This document shows positions 1 through 10,081 of a stretch of 64,000 nucleotides of DNA, piece after piece. Numbering within the stretch: the first letter of the stretch is position 1; the number at the start of each line of letters is the position of its first letter. Source of the DNA: Planococcus citri (Eukaryota > Arthropoda > Insecta > Hemiptera > Pseudococcidae); the NCBI RefSeq assembly GCF_950023065.1, contig NC_088678.1:77099590-77163589 (forward strand), read 5' to 3'. Position numbers and translations under genes: made by a program. A model generated the notes under the pieces. The model saw only the letters and a program-made list of their open reading frames with translations, made no database searches and was not told the origin of the DNA.

Positions 1-81
1 CTTCAAAAATGCATAGAACGGAAATGGACTGCGCCGGATGACAAAGAAATCGATCGCATTCTCATCCAAAGAATTGGATAG
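1..81 (+). CDS. 3' end of an unrecognised coding exon, cut by the window edge
   Basis: An open frame runs from base 1 for 26 codons to TAG at 79-81. Composition is coding-like (charged residues, KWTAPDDKEIDR near the middle) and unlike the AT-rich DNA that follows. It would be the C-terminus of a protein whose body lies left of the window. It is short, so chance is possible; no family is recognised. Confidence 0.3.
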   Translation, partial: LQKCIERKWTAPDDKEIDRILIQRIG

Positions 82-390
82 CTTCAGAGAGAAATTCAAA
101 TCACGCGCTCAATAATTTTTATGCTTGAAAATTGTTAGCCCTATAACGAGATGGATGAAAGCTTCTATTAGTGCAATCAGTGCTCTCATCAAATAGCCGA
201 ACTAAAAAATTTTATTCGTGTTTTTTTGACATGACGTTGCGGCTGTTGGGCCTTATTTCGTTCGAGTCGATTTCATACGTCGAAAAAAAAAACGTGACAA
301 TAAGCCCTATTTTGTGTTTTGCACATGGCCTGTCACACTTTTGGATAGAAAAACGTGTGAAAAATACCTTTAATAAATTTAATGAGTAAA
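82..390. repeat. Host repeat forming the left flank of the 2 kb palindrome
   Basis: The last ~60 bp (GTGTGAAAAATACC then TTTAAT..AATGAGTAAA) match the segments at 2594-2712 and 23372-23487. In those copies the next bases are TTTAAACC, which here reappear as TTTGAACC right after 2423. The repeat therefore pre-dates the palindrome and gives its empty site. No gene is seen in 82-330. Confidence 0.6.
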
Positions 391-2423
391 GGGCCTCCTC
401 CTATAAGATGGGTGAAACGGCCTCTGATCCAAAATGGATGGAAAGTGGTCCAAAAAGTCACCCTTGATGTAAAAACTCTCCATAGAAATTTTTGACCTCC
501 CACCCCCTCCCCTTTTGGAGAAACTGCCCCCTAAACATCAAAAATTCAAAGATTCGTTTCTCGGAGGGGGGTTGATGAAAAATTTTGAAATTTTCACAGA
601 TTGTGTATATCATGTAAGGGTACACACAGTAATTTTTTGACAATTTCCCCCCACTATTTTCTTAGTTTTTCAGGGGGTTGAAAACTTTGAAGGGGGCAGA
701 AAAAATTTTTGGGGGGGGCTACATCGCTGAATTTTTTCTCAAAACTTGCTCACACCCTAAGGTATAACATATAATTTTCCCAAGGTCCCAAAGGGGGGTG
801 CAACATGGTCAAAAAAAATAAAGTTTGAAAAAAAAAACATGTATCTCCCGAACTACCGCGCGTTTTGTCAACACTGTTCCACGGCGCCACCGTGAGAAAA
901 CTTCACCTATCGCGCGCTCTCAAACTTGGATTTTTTTTAGAACCCTACGGAAATACCATAATTGCATTCAAAACTTTTTTTGATGAATATTGTATAGGGT
1001 GGTGTGGTGAACAACAGAGGTATACCTACAAGAATTTTCACCCCCCCCCCCCCTCCCATCATATTTACCCCTCAAAATTGCGTTTTTAAACCAATTTTAT
1101 GCTATTTTACTATCAATGAAAATTGCGAGGTACAATTTTTGGATGTATTTTTGACCCCTAAGCATCGCAGGGTTATATGTTTTTCGAAATTTTTGCTTTG
1201 GTGCGTCGTGGGAAAAAACTGAAAAAAATGTCGTAGAGGGGGTAAAATGAGAATTTTGGGAGAATTAAGTGTTAATGAGTAGGTACATATTTTTGAAATG
1301 AAGTTACTTTGATGATATTGTTATCGTTTGCAAGTGATCTAAACGCAAATACAGACGTCAGATTTTAGCACCCTTCGAAGAGGCTGGGTGTGACTAAAAT
1401 GAAATCAGACGTCTGTATATATGTAGTAAAAATTGAGGGAGGGGGCTGAAGGCTCTGGAGGGGTTAGATTAGAGTAGCAGAAAATCTGACTTCTTATTCG
1501 TTCTCAGTGGTATCAAACCATGCGAAAACGACACCCCATTCATTAACATTTAATTCTCCCAAAATTCTCATTTTACCCCCTCTACGACATTTTTTTTTCA
1601 GTTTTTTCCCACGACGCACCAAAACAAAAATTACGAAAAACATATAACCCTGCGATGCTTAGGGGTCAAAAATACATCCAAAAATTGTACCTCGCAATTT
1701 TCATTGATAGTAAAATAGCATAAAATTAGTTTAAAAACGCAATTTTGAGGGGTAAATATGATGGGAGGGGGGGGGGTGAAAATTCTTGTAGGTATACCTC
1801 TGTTGTTCACCACACCACCCTATAGAATATTCATCAAAAAAAGTTTTGAATGCAATTATGGTATTTCCGTAGGGTTCTAAAAAAAATCCAAGTTTGAGAG
1901 CGCGCGATAGGTGAAGTTTTCTCACGGTGGCGCCGTGGAACAGTGTTGACAAAACGCGCGGTAGTTTGGGAGATACATGTTTTTTTTTCAAACTTTATTT
2001 TTTTGACCATGTTGCACCCCCCTTTGGGACCTTGGGAAAATTATATGTTATACCTTAGGGTATGAGCAAGTTTTGAGAAAAAATTCAGCGATGTACCCCC
2101 CCCCAAATTTTTTTCTGCCCCCTTCAAAGTTTTCAACCCCCTGAAAAACTAAGAAAATAGTGGGGGAAAATTGTCAAAAAATTACTGTGTGTACCCTTAC
2201 ATGATATACACAATCTGTGAAAATTTCAAAATTTTTCATCAACCCCCCTCCGAGAAACGAATCTTTGAATTTTTGATGTTTAGGGGGCAGTCTATCCAAA
2301 AGGGGAGGGGGTGGGAGGTCAAAAATTTTTATGGAGAGTTTTTACATCAAGGGTGACTTTTTGGACCACTTTCCATCCATTTTGGATCAAAGGCCGTTTC
2401 ACCCATCTTATTGGAGGAGGCCC
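391..2423. mobile_element. Near-perfect palindromic (foldback) element, 2.03 kb
   Basis: The ends are GGGCCTCCTCC and its exact complement GGAGGAGGCCC. The left arm (391-1278) and right arm (1540-2423) are about 885 bp each and almost identical; translated reading frames in the two arms differ at only one or two residues. The loop (1279-1539) contains a second hairpin at about 1354-1420 (ACAGACGTC .. GACGTCTGT). Homopurine/homopyrimidine blocks (GGGGGG, CCCCCCC) occur in both arms. There is no transposase, so it is non-autonomous or a palindromic duplication. The flanks join cleanly into a repeat seen intact at 23372-23487, which supports insertion. Open frames in the arms (865-1222 and complement) look fortuitous. 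Confidence 0.85.
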
Positions 2424-2914
2424 TTTGAACCATTTTCCTTGTTTTAAATTACAGTCTTTTAAGTAATTTATTTATTATGCCATCGCATGGGGTCGCGCTT
2501 CCTTTGAGTGAGAGGGAAATTCGTACCGACTCGATTCTCGCTTTCTACATAAAACATGTTATTCGAACACCAACAATTACTTAAATACAACATACTAAAA
2601 AAACGGGTAAAAAATACCTTTAATGAAAAGTAAGTAAATTTAAACCATTTTCCTAATTTTAAATTTTAGTCTTTTAATTGATTTGTTTACTATACCAGAC
2701 TAGATCCTCTGATTATTAACCCTTGGATGCGCAAAATTTCTTTTCAACGAAATTTTTTTTTTTGGCATTGTCCTGGATATGAATAGTATTTTAGGAAAAA
2801 TTACTAAAAAAATCGGTGGGGGGGAGAGTTGAAATTTCCATTTTAGGGGATGAATTAATTAGGTGTCATATACTATGACACTTCGCGTACCAACGTCGTT
2901 ATCATGCATGTACG
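2424..2914. other. Spacer with two partial copies of the host repeat
   Basis: 2424-2500 continues the repeat interrupted by the palindrome. 2594-2712 is a second copy (AAAAATACC .. TATACCAGAC). The rest is AT-rich without recognisable coding sequence. Confidence 0.5.
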
Positions 2915-3970
2915 ATTTTTTTTTATTTACCTGTAGGTAAGATGATTTTCAATTATTGGACAATTCAGAGGGAGGGGATGTTAATGAGAAGGCATTTTAT
3001 TTTTGAACATACAAAATACTTGTTTAATTTCAGTAACCATAAGTTGAAAAAGTGAGTCTTTTATAATCAGGGAAAATGCATTATAAATTAGTATTGAGAA
3101 CAAAAATACATAAGAAGAAATCAACAACGTGAGGAAAAATAAAAATACGGTTGACATGACAAATTTTCGGCTTCGTTATCGGAAATCAGATTAATTTCGA
3201 GCCAGAACTGTGGAGTAGGTACTTTAGCATAACTAAATGCAGTCTGTGCAGCCAAATTCGTCTTCATATAGTGGTACTTTCCGTCATAGAACTGTACTAC
3301 GGAACTACTTATTACATAAATAACTCTATTTCCCGCAAATCGAGAATCCATTCAAGGGTAATTTACGACGACGTAGATTCTTCCATTTGCCTCAAAGTAG
3401 AACTTGTGTGGCTTTTGATATAATCTGTAAGTTCTTCCTGTACTAGGCTGCGTGTTGATGCAGGTTTAATCCTCAACCAGTCCGGTGCAGGTTTAGCTTT
3501 TATCGTTGGTTGAATTGCATTTGAAATTGTGGTAGGGGCTCATAGGGTTAGATGAGTATCTAAAGAAATATTGATAAATTTCATCATGAACTCTTAAAAA
3601 ATGCCAAATTACCTGTAGGTAAGTTGGTTTAGAATTTTTGGGCAATTAAGAGGATGGCCGGGGAAGGGGGGGGGGGTTAATAAGAAGGCGATTGGTTTTC
3701 AAGCATACAAAATACTTGTTTAATTTCAGTAACCGCGTAAGTTGAAAAATCGCCAAAAAATCATGCTTTTTTGAATTTTTCATGTTTTCAAAAATCGAAA
3801 AGTTAGACGTGAACGCAACTTCGACATTCTGAATAGATTACAGCAGCTGTGACGCAAATTTCGAGGTTGTTTTCCTCCCAATAATTTCACATTACATTAG
3901 AAATGAACTTTAAAATTGAAAATCAAATCAAAAATTGAAATGATGAAATTACTATCCTGGACATCTGCTT
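2915..3970. repeat. Duplicated ~1 kb segment, copy 1
   Basis: It aligns over its length with 12042-13040, starting at a T-run followed by TTTACCTGTAGGTAAG and ending near GAAATGATGAAATTACTA. Within it a ~140-bp direct repeat (starting near 2925 and near 3605, each with ACCTGTAGGTAAG and a CATACAAAATACTTG core) flanks the minus-strand exon at 3363-3559. Beyond its right edge it joins retroelement sequence here, but unrelated coding sequence in the other copy, so the edge is a real duplication or insertion boundary. Confidence 0.75.
3363..3559 (-). pseudogene. Decayed terminal exon of an unrecognised gene, copy 1
   Basis: On the minus strand an acceptor (ATTTCTTTAG) at 3560-3561 is followed by a frame ending at TAA 3363-3365. 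The peptide is polar and Lys/Ser/Thr-rich (KAKPAPDWLRIKPAS, later QEELTDYIKSH). The second copy (12525-12722) has the same acceptor, frame and stop, which argues for genuine coding origin. Copy 1 has TGA where copy 2 has TGG, so it is disabled early. The open frame 3121-3351 downstream is probably 3' UTR because it is not preserved in copy 2. No family was recognised. Confidence 0.5.
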
Positions 3971-3989
3971 CCTTGAAATTTTTTTAGGA

Positions 3990-4625
3990 TATTGGAAGAC
4001 AGAAACGCGAGAAATTTGATGAAATTATCATTCTAATGGTCCAGAGTACAACTATACTCCAAATCGTCGTGAGGAAAATTCCAGGAGTATAAATAATTAT
4101 CAGTCATACGCACAAGCAAATACTCGAAGTAACTTCAATCGAGGTGATACCAATAGAGAAGCAGTACAATATCAAAATAATTCGCGTTCTGGTTCAAATA
4201 ATGCATCTTCGAGTTCGTCATCTTCGAATAGTGCGGCCACTGCAGGTAATAATAGAATAATTCCATTTGCTTTTACCTGCAGAAGTGATTATTTACCTGA
4301 TAAAAATGAAGATAGTGCGTTAATCGTGCGTAGTGAATCGCGAAGTGTAAATGAAAATGGTAATTCGTTGTTCGTTAATCGTGAAGAAAATAGTGATGGA
4401 AAAAATGATTCGATTGATTTGTTCAAGTCGTTCGAGACCGAATTCATATCAGACAGTATGGTGCCACGGATCATTTTATCAATGACCATAGGGGCTTATT
4501 AAACATCACTGAAGATATTCATAAAAACATCCGATGTGCTGGTAATATTTTGTGGAATGTTAAGAAAAAGGGGGATTTAAATATTATTGTGAATAATACG
4601 GACGGTAATCATAATGTTGTCCTAA
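3990..4625 (+). pseudogene. Copia-type gag-protease remnant
   Basis: The first part repeats, about 1.8 kb upstream, the Ser/Asn/Arg-rich gag tail found at 5832-6110. It then continues into sequence missing from that copy. After an acidic linker comes the Asp-Ser / Gly-Ala-Thr-Asp-His protease active-site signature typical of Ty1/Copia polyproteins, but a 2-nt insertion near 4456 splits it between frames. The conserved downstream block then runs in the shifted frame to about 4640. Family assignment rests on the protease signature plus a CCHC knuckle in the sister copy. It is non-functional as read. Confidence 0.65.
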
Positions 4626-4626
4626 T

Positions 4627-5300
4627 GTCGCCAGTCAGGTGTACCGCGAGGTAGACTGAGAAATAAATTCCAGATTTTTCGCGAAAACCATCTCGAGGGC
4701 CCACAATTTGAATTTTTCAATATCAACTCATTTTGTTTATGATACCTCTTATTATTACTTATCAAAGGGATCATTTTACCAGTACTATCAGTTTTATTTT
4801 ATTTTTTCTGTAATTATTCAGAGCATCCAAATGTCAATAAGCAACTTTAAACTATTCAGAAACTCAGCTCTCTGATCCTCAGAAACAGGAAGAAGATTGA
4901 AAGTGTTCCTAAAGTTGCCATCCCTTCTTCGGATATTTCCAAAGGACCTTCCTCTTCAGATATTTTAAACCGCCATTACTATTTCAGATACTCCCAAAGA
5001 TACTCCTTCTTCGGAAATTTCTGATGTCAATTTTCTTGCCAGCTGACACAGACAATTCCCAGGATGCTCATGGCAGTGTAGATCATTCATCTGGAACTTC
5101 GCCGACTCATGCAAATGTTAGAAATGTTGCGAAGAGCTCGTATGCGGATCAAAGTCACGGATATGACTTCTCAAGTTGCCATCATTCAAAGGAACTGAGC
5201 TTATAAATTACTGCATGGTGAAAATCTGGGGTAATGCAACATTCGCAGGGTCAGGAATTGAAACCTATGCCAGACTCCAAAGAAACCTAGGTCAGTGGTT
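4627..5300 (+). pseudogene. BEN-domain-like gene fragment, tandem copy A
   Basis: Copy A of a segment repeated at 6375-7175. Both start with GTCGCCAGTC and continue through a Ser/Thr-rich stretch (PADTDNSQDAHGSVDHSS, from 5039) into a piece beginning MVKIWGNAT (5215). In copy B that last piece leads into a BEN-like domain; in copy A similarity is lost after about 5290. The Ser/Thr-rich part shows several frame breaks (about 4970-5025). Read as a decayed duplicate. Confidence 0.45.
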
Positions 5301-5493
5301 TACTCACCTATTTTACGTACCGTTGAATAATGAAACGCTTACAGTAAACGTTGCCACGTTAATAATTTAATATTCAAGTATTTTAATCCAGCAAGTAAGT
5401 AGTGTCGTTTTTTATTTCAATATGGTAGCAGAGCGTGGTTTTTTATGTTTTTTAAAATCTGAAGCAAAAAGTCACTGAAAATGCGGTTTTTTT

Positions 5494-6119
5494 AAATAGA
5501 GACTTCAAAACAGCAAGACCATACAGCTTTCCAGGCCACTACCACATTCGGTAATCGAAGGAATGATAATTTTTATCGTGGTTCTGGAAAAGGGTATCGT
5601 GGTGATAACAATGGTAGAGGTTTTCATCGTAGTAATAGTAATTCAGTTCAGCATAATCGTGAGAATTCTTATTCTGTGCAGCACAATCGTAATCCTGGAC
5701 AATATAATCGCGATCACAGTAACAATAATAATGGTCAAAGTCAAACTGAGTTGAAATGTTTTGAATGTCAAGGAATAGGTCACATTGTTCGAGATTGTGC
5801 TAATAATAGGCGGAGAAATTATCATTCTAATGGTTCAGAGTACAACTATACTCCAAATCGTCGTGAGGAAAATTCCAGGAGTAATTATCAGTCATCCGCA
5901 CCAGCAATTACTCGAAGTGACTTCAATCGAGGTGATACCAATAGAGAAGCAGCACAACATCAAAATAATTCGCGTTCTGGTTCAAATAATGCATCTTCGA
6001 GTTGGTCATCTTCGAATAGTGCGGCCACTGCAGGTAATAATAGAAGAATTCCATTTGCTTTTACATGCATAAGTGATTATTTACCTGATAAAAATGAAGA
6101 TACTGGGTTAACCATGTAA
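5494..6119 (+). CDS. gag-like: Copia-like Gag fragment with CCHC zinc knuckle
   Basis: About 208 codons are open, from just after an in-frame stop to TAA at 6117-6119. The N-terminal part is Asn/Arg/Gly-rich (repeated YRG, HNR, NSVQHN). A CX2CX4HX4C knuckle follows: CFECQGIGHIVRDC at about 5758-5799, the nucleic-acid-binding motif of retroelement Gag. The C-terminal tail is Ser/Asn-rich. Compared with the copy at 3990-4625, the frame stops just before the protease region, so it is 3'-truncated. No LTRs are seen. It would bind RNA in a particle only with a complete element elsewhere. Confidence 0.65.
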
Positions 6120-6126
6120 ATAATCG

Positions 6127-6200
6127 TGAAGAAAGAAGTATTTTAATCCAGCAAGTAAGTAGTTTTTTTCAATTCAGTTCTCAATCATTTCGTATAGCAT
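6127..6200 (+). repeat. Short repeated exon/donor-like motif
   Basis: AGTATTTTAATCCAGCAA followed by GTAAGTAG and a TTTCAATTCAGTTCTC tail occurs here and at 8195-8250; the motif up to GTAAGTAG also occurs at 5375-5405. The AA/GTAAGT step is a good splice donor, so this is probably the 3' edge of a small duplicated exon that marks unit boundaries in this array. Confidence 0.4.
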
Positions 6201-6537
6201 ACATTTTCAAATTACTCAAGTTTTCTCAAAATTCACCTCGAGTACCTCACAATTTTTTTATACCATAATAAAGCAATTTTTATCCTTTTTCCAGCGATAT
6301 AATTTTTTCAGCATCCTCGAACACGAACAAGCCTTAAAAAGCGAACTTGGAGCAGAAAACTGCTAAGGAGAAAAATGTCGCCAGTCCGGTGGACCGCGAG
6401 GTAGACTAAGAAATACGTAAATTCCAGTTTTTCGCGAAAACTATCTCCATGAGCCCACAATTTGAATTTTTCAATATCAACTCGATCATTTTGTTTATCC
6501 TGTAATTGGCCTACGCTGTTGGAGAGACCTAAATTGT

Positions 6538-6541
6538 AAAA

Positions 6542-6572
<31 letters not shown>

Positions 6573-6574
6573 AT
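6538..6574. repeat. (AAAT)n microsatellite
   Basis: Roughly nine AAAT units in a row. Copy A lacks the expansion at the equivalent point (about 4745), so it arose after the duplication. Confidence 0.9.
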
Positions 6575-6689
6575 ATCATTACTTATCAAAGGGATAATTT
6601 TATCAGTACTGTAAGTTTTATTTTATTTTTTCTGTAAGTATTCAGAGCTTCCAAATGTCAATAAGCAACTTCAAACAATTCAGGAACTC

Positions 6690-7383
6690 AGCTCTTTGAT
6701 CCTCAGAAACATGAAGAAGATTGGAGTGTTTCTAAAGTTGCCATCCCTTCTTCTCCAAAGGACCTTAGTCTTCAGATATTTTAAACCCCATTACTATTTC
6801 ATATATTCCCAAAGATACTCCTTTCTTCGGGTATTTCTAATGTCACCTTCCTTGCCAGCTGACAAAGACAATTCCCAGGATGCTCATGCCAGTGTAGCTC
6901 ATTCATCTGAAACTCCGCCGACTCATGCAAATGTTAGCTATGTTGCGAAGAGCTCGTCAGCGGATCACAGTCACGGATATGACTTTTCAAGTTGCAAGCA
7001 TACAAAAGCAACTAAGATTATAAATGATTACATGTAATGGTGAAAATATGGGGTAATGCAACATTGGCACAGTCTACTAGGACAGGACCACGGATTAAAA
7101 CCTATGCCGGTGTCCAAGTACTCGTATTGTCAGGAAAACAGAAATGGGATGAAGAAAAATTGAACATTTTGAAAGGTATGCAGTATACACAGTTCCATAT
7201 ACCATGTTACAGGTACCTCTACCTATATCATTAATTATTAACGTACCTAATTCTAATTTTGTTTATGTTGTCGTTTCAGATTACGTTTATTCGGTGTTTC
7301 CAAATACACCAATAGATACCTTCAACAACACTGTGTCCATTAAATGCTGCAATGAGGCAAAAAAGAGGAACACAGCTGACTAG
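6690..7383 (+). pseudogene. BEN-domain-like gene 3' end, tandem copy B
   Basis: A Ser/Thr-rich stretch (PADKDNSQDAHASVAHSS, from 6856) leads to MVKIWGNATLAQSTRTG (7037) and KWDEEKLNILK, ending at a donor (AAAG/GTATGC, exon end 7175). An acceptor (TTTCAG) opens an exon at 7280 with matching phase: DYVYSVFPNTP .. IKCCNEAKKRN, stop TAG 7381-7383. The pattern 'STRTG .. K.WDEEKL.IL .. FPN .. F... IKC..E.KKR' resembles the C-terminal half of BEN domains, DNA-binding modules of chromatin proteins; this is recognition from memory, not a search. A 5-nt insertion at about 7031-7036 breaks the frame before MVKIW, and the stop codon lies at the edge of an inserted foldback. Confidence 0.5.
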
Positions 7384-8074
7384 GGAAGGGTCAGAGCTGT
7401 TGATCACCGATCAGAACGATACTTCACCTATACGTGTTGTACTTACATGGAAAAGCAACTTCAGCTGATATTTGGTTTTTCTGAAACGAATCTCTGGAAA
7501 TTGAAGGGGCAACGGTTTGCTCAATTTGGAAAACCCAGTTTCTCGACAATGGTTATTGGTACAACTTTTCAAGGCAAATAAAAAAGGTTGTCTTACAAAA
7601 CAGCCTATCTCTGAAATTGAAGGCTCTACAGGCGAATCAATTTTCAAATGAGTATCCCAAAATTTCTGTAAACTACTGTTTTCAGCTTTTTATTCAATTT
7701 CAAAGTTGGACAATATCACAGAAGAACGTGTTCTGCTCGTCTTGAAATGATACACAAGAATTTATGTTCAAAATTGACAAAAAATTCAATTTTGAAAATC
7801 TTACAAGAAAAATTTACTCTATTCGCGAAATATGGTCGTCTGTAGTGCCTTCAGTTTCAGAGATAGGCAATTTTATCAGAGAACCTTGCTCGTTCGTCTT
7901 GAAAAATGATGTCAGAATCCATGGTCAAAAATTGGATTTCCAAAAATCTACAGACCTCTGCCCCTTTAATTTTCTGATTGACTCATTTCAGAAAAACCGA
8001 ATATCAGCTGCAAGTTGCTTTTCTATGAACCTTAGGCGAAGTATCGTTCTGATCAGCGATCAGCAGTCCCCTAG
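7380..8074. mobile_element. Old, diverged foldback element (~0.7 kb)
   Basis: The left end (CTAGGGAAGGG .. GATCAGAACGATAC) is mirrored by the right end (GTATCGTTCTGATC .. CCCTAG). Arms are roughly 7380-7630 and 7845-8074; internal landmarks such as CAGCTGATATT and TCTCTGAAATTGAAGG pair across the centre. Arm identity is visibly lower than in the other palindromes, so it is older. No clear target duplication was found. It abuts the BEN-like exon and supplies that frame's TAG. Confidence 0.6.
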
Positions 8075-8500
8075 TAAGAGACACTGTTCATACAAAAGTA
8101 GGTATTAGACCTATTTATGAAATGTAAAACGTTGCCAAGTTTTACATTGAAACTCAACAATGAATTCGAACTGTATTCAAACTAAATATTTTTTATCCAG
8201 CAAGTAAGTAACTTTTTCAATTCAGTTCTCAATAATTTCTTACAGCATAAATTTACCACCAGGTAATTTAGTTTGAAAATTATGAAAAATAAAACATAAC
8301 ATATTCAAATAAGGGAAAAATTCAAGTCAAAATAAACCCACATCGAAAACAGATACCTAGGTAAAATTCAAACTACATAGAATGAATTTATACCAATAAA
8401 TATGTACAAGATCGATTTCTCGATGAGAAACTTACAATCAAGTCTGTCATGCTAGATTATTATGTATTTAATGAGGAATTAATACTGTTACCTGGAGTAT
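8075..8500. other. AT-rich spacer
   Basis: It contains only the repeated donor-like motif at about 8195-8250 (see 6127-6200). No further coding signal was seen. Confidence 0.4.
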
Positions 8501-8504
8501 CTCA

Positions 8505-8720
8505 TAAGTCATAATTCGACAGCCCGATACGACGGTATCACAATCCAATCAATTACCTTTTCTCGAATTCGCGAAATTTCTGTTTCAAGTCATCAACTTG
8601 ACCAAGGCCACAAAAGTAACAATTAATAGCGAATGAATGGAATGCTTCCCTTCAATTTCACAGGCCTTTCTATACGGAAGGGAAAATCTTACTTTAGAAT
8701 TTATTGCTGAAGCTTCTAAG
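8505..8720 (+). pseudogene. Recurrent unrecognised gene segment, copy 1 (most diverged)
   Basis: 8520-8600 resembles 13275-13345 at DNA level (ATCACAATCCAAT and following Leu/Phe/Ala/Lys codons). An acceptor (TTTCACAG) then opens an exon at 8664: AFLYGRENLTLEFIAEASK, ending at a strong donor (AAG/GTAAGT) at 8720. Equivalent exons with the same HG-x-GNL or YGRENL core lie at about 13527, 15784 and 19408. The exon is intact here, but no complete gene could be assembled around it. Confidence 0.45.
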
Positions 8721-9052
8721 GTAAGTACCTACATTCCATTTTGGAGTACGTATTTACAACATAATTTATGTACTTCGTCTAACAATAAACTGACACAAAA
8801 TGGAATCACAATGCTATGAATGACGTTCTTTGCAGTGCAGTGTAAAAATTTATATGATTTGTTGTGGTTTAATGTAAATTTAACATGGAAAATATTATAT
8901 CAAGAAGCATATCAGACTCTGTGTGAATCTTAGGTTGATTTCTCGAGAAAAATGCTTCCAGAATTTTCTTAAAAATTGATTAGGTGGTAGAGTAATCTTA
9001 ACTGAGTTCCTATAATCGTTTTGTATTTCATCCTCATCTTCATCACCATTCT

Positions 9053-9163
9053 ATGATAAGCTTCACAAACGAAATGTCAGCTATCTGTAATTCCTACCTA
9101 AATGCGAACCTACCAGACTTAACGAATACAATGTCTTCAATATTATGTTTTACTAAATATTAT
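9053..9163 (+). CDS. Putative exon of an unrecognised gene
   Basis: An open frame ending in NSYLNANLPDLTNTM .. CFTKYY is followed directly by GTAAGT at 9164. The 5' edge is uncertain. It lies between the exon at 8664-8720 and the split exon at 9312 and could belong to the same transcript. No family recognised. Confidence 0.3.
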
Positions 9164-9311
9164 GTAAGTATTCTTTTTCTTTTCGGAATGAAGCTTAAAT
9201 TGCTGAGAATTGTCAATTTAAATATTTTCAAAAAATCAGTTTGGACAGATGAAATGCTGATCATGGGGGTTTCAGATCCTACCCTTAACAAAAATCATTT
9301 CCTCTTTAAAG

Positions 9312-10048
9312 ATCAACACGAGAACGTCAGCTGGCCAATCTCAAGTAGCAGCTAGACAAGCAGTGGTATCCGCAGTTACCAAGGAGAATGATTCAGATAT
9401 CCATGCTAGTGGTGTTGATTAATCGATATAGATATCGATTAATCGATATAAAGTCATATCGATATCATATCTATATAAATTTCCATATCGATATACTCAA
9501 ATTATTTCGAGGTCAATGCTCAAAACACACATAAATTGAACTTTTGAATGGAAATTTTTCAAAATTTTGAGTGAGCACATCAGATTTTTGAAAATTATTC
9601 ATGTTTTACACTCTATAATTTGGTTTTTTCTTGAAATCTCTATAATAGATTGTATTACGACGAAACTTCGAACTGAGTTAGTTAATTTTTAAGGTAATAA
9701 AGTATAGAAAATCCAGCATTGAAAAATATCGATATATATCGATATGTATCGATATCTCGAGGCAAATATCGATATGATATCGATATAAAAAATTTTAAAA
9801 TATCAACACCACTAATCCATGCTGAAATGCCTAAATCTGAGACGCATAATATTCCTGATGAGAAAGAAACTGAAGTTGAAAGCATTTCACAACATGCCAA
9901 GCTTAGAGACGAGCCTGTGGAAAGCAAAGATCGAGACGATGTCGATGAAGATGAGCAAATGTTTGGAAAAAATTGGCCACAGGAAAAGGGTTTGCAATTT
10001 CAAAGTTTTCTATATAGGTGTTCATTTTCAATTCTACAACTTTTGTGA
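9312..10048 (+). CDS. Acidic host exon split by a hAT MITE
   Basis: The frame KINTRTSAGQSQVAARQ runs to 9406, is broken by the element at 9407-9814, and resumes in the same frame after the 8-bp target copy with AEMPKSETHNIPDEK and then a very acidic stretch (DRDDVDEDEQMFGKNW). Removing the element and one target copy leaves one continuous open frame up to 10048, with a possible donor near 10017. The product looks low-complexity and charged; function unknown. The insertion disrupts the exon unless spliced out. Confidence 0.45.
9407..9814. mobile_element. hAT-type MITE, 408 bp, exact 8-bp target duplication
   Basis: The terminal inverted repeats are TAGTGGTGTTGAT and ATCAACACCACTA. The target ATCCATGC is present at 9399-9406 and 9815-9822. 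An 8-bp duplication with TAG/CAG-type ends is the hallmark of the hAT superfamily. Both subterminal regions are packed with ATCGATAT words. No coding capacity; mobilised in trans if at all. Confidence 0.9.
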
Positions 10049-10081
10049 TTCATTTTTTGAATTTTATAAAAAAAAACTACT

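Noticed and set aside
865..1222. Open frames repeated on the opposite strand at 1631-1991, and similar pairs 458-643/2171-2356, as candidate genes
   Set aside because: They are mirror readings of the same inverted repeat, lack start context and homologous domains, and contain poly-Pro from C-runs.
5563..5825. Ile/Val-rich frames on both strands over the gag region
   Set aside because: They are shadows of the Asn/Arg-rich Gag frame.
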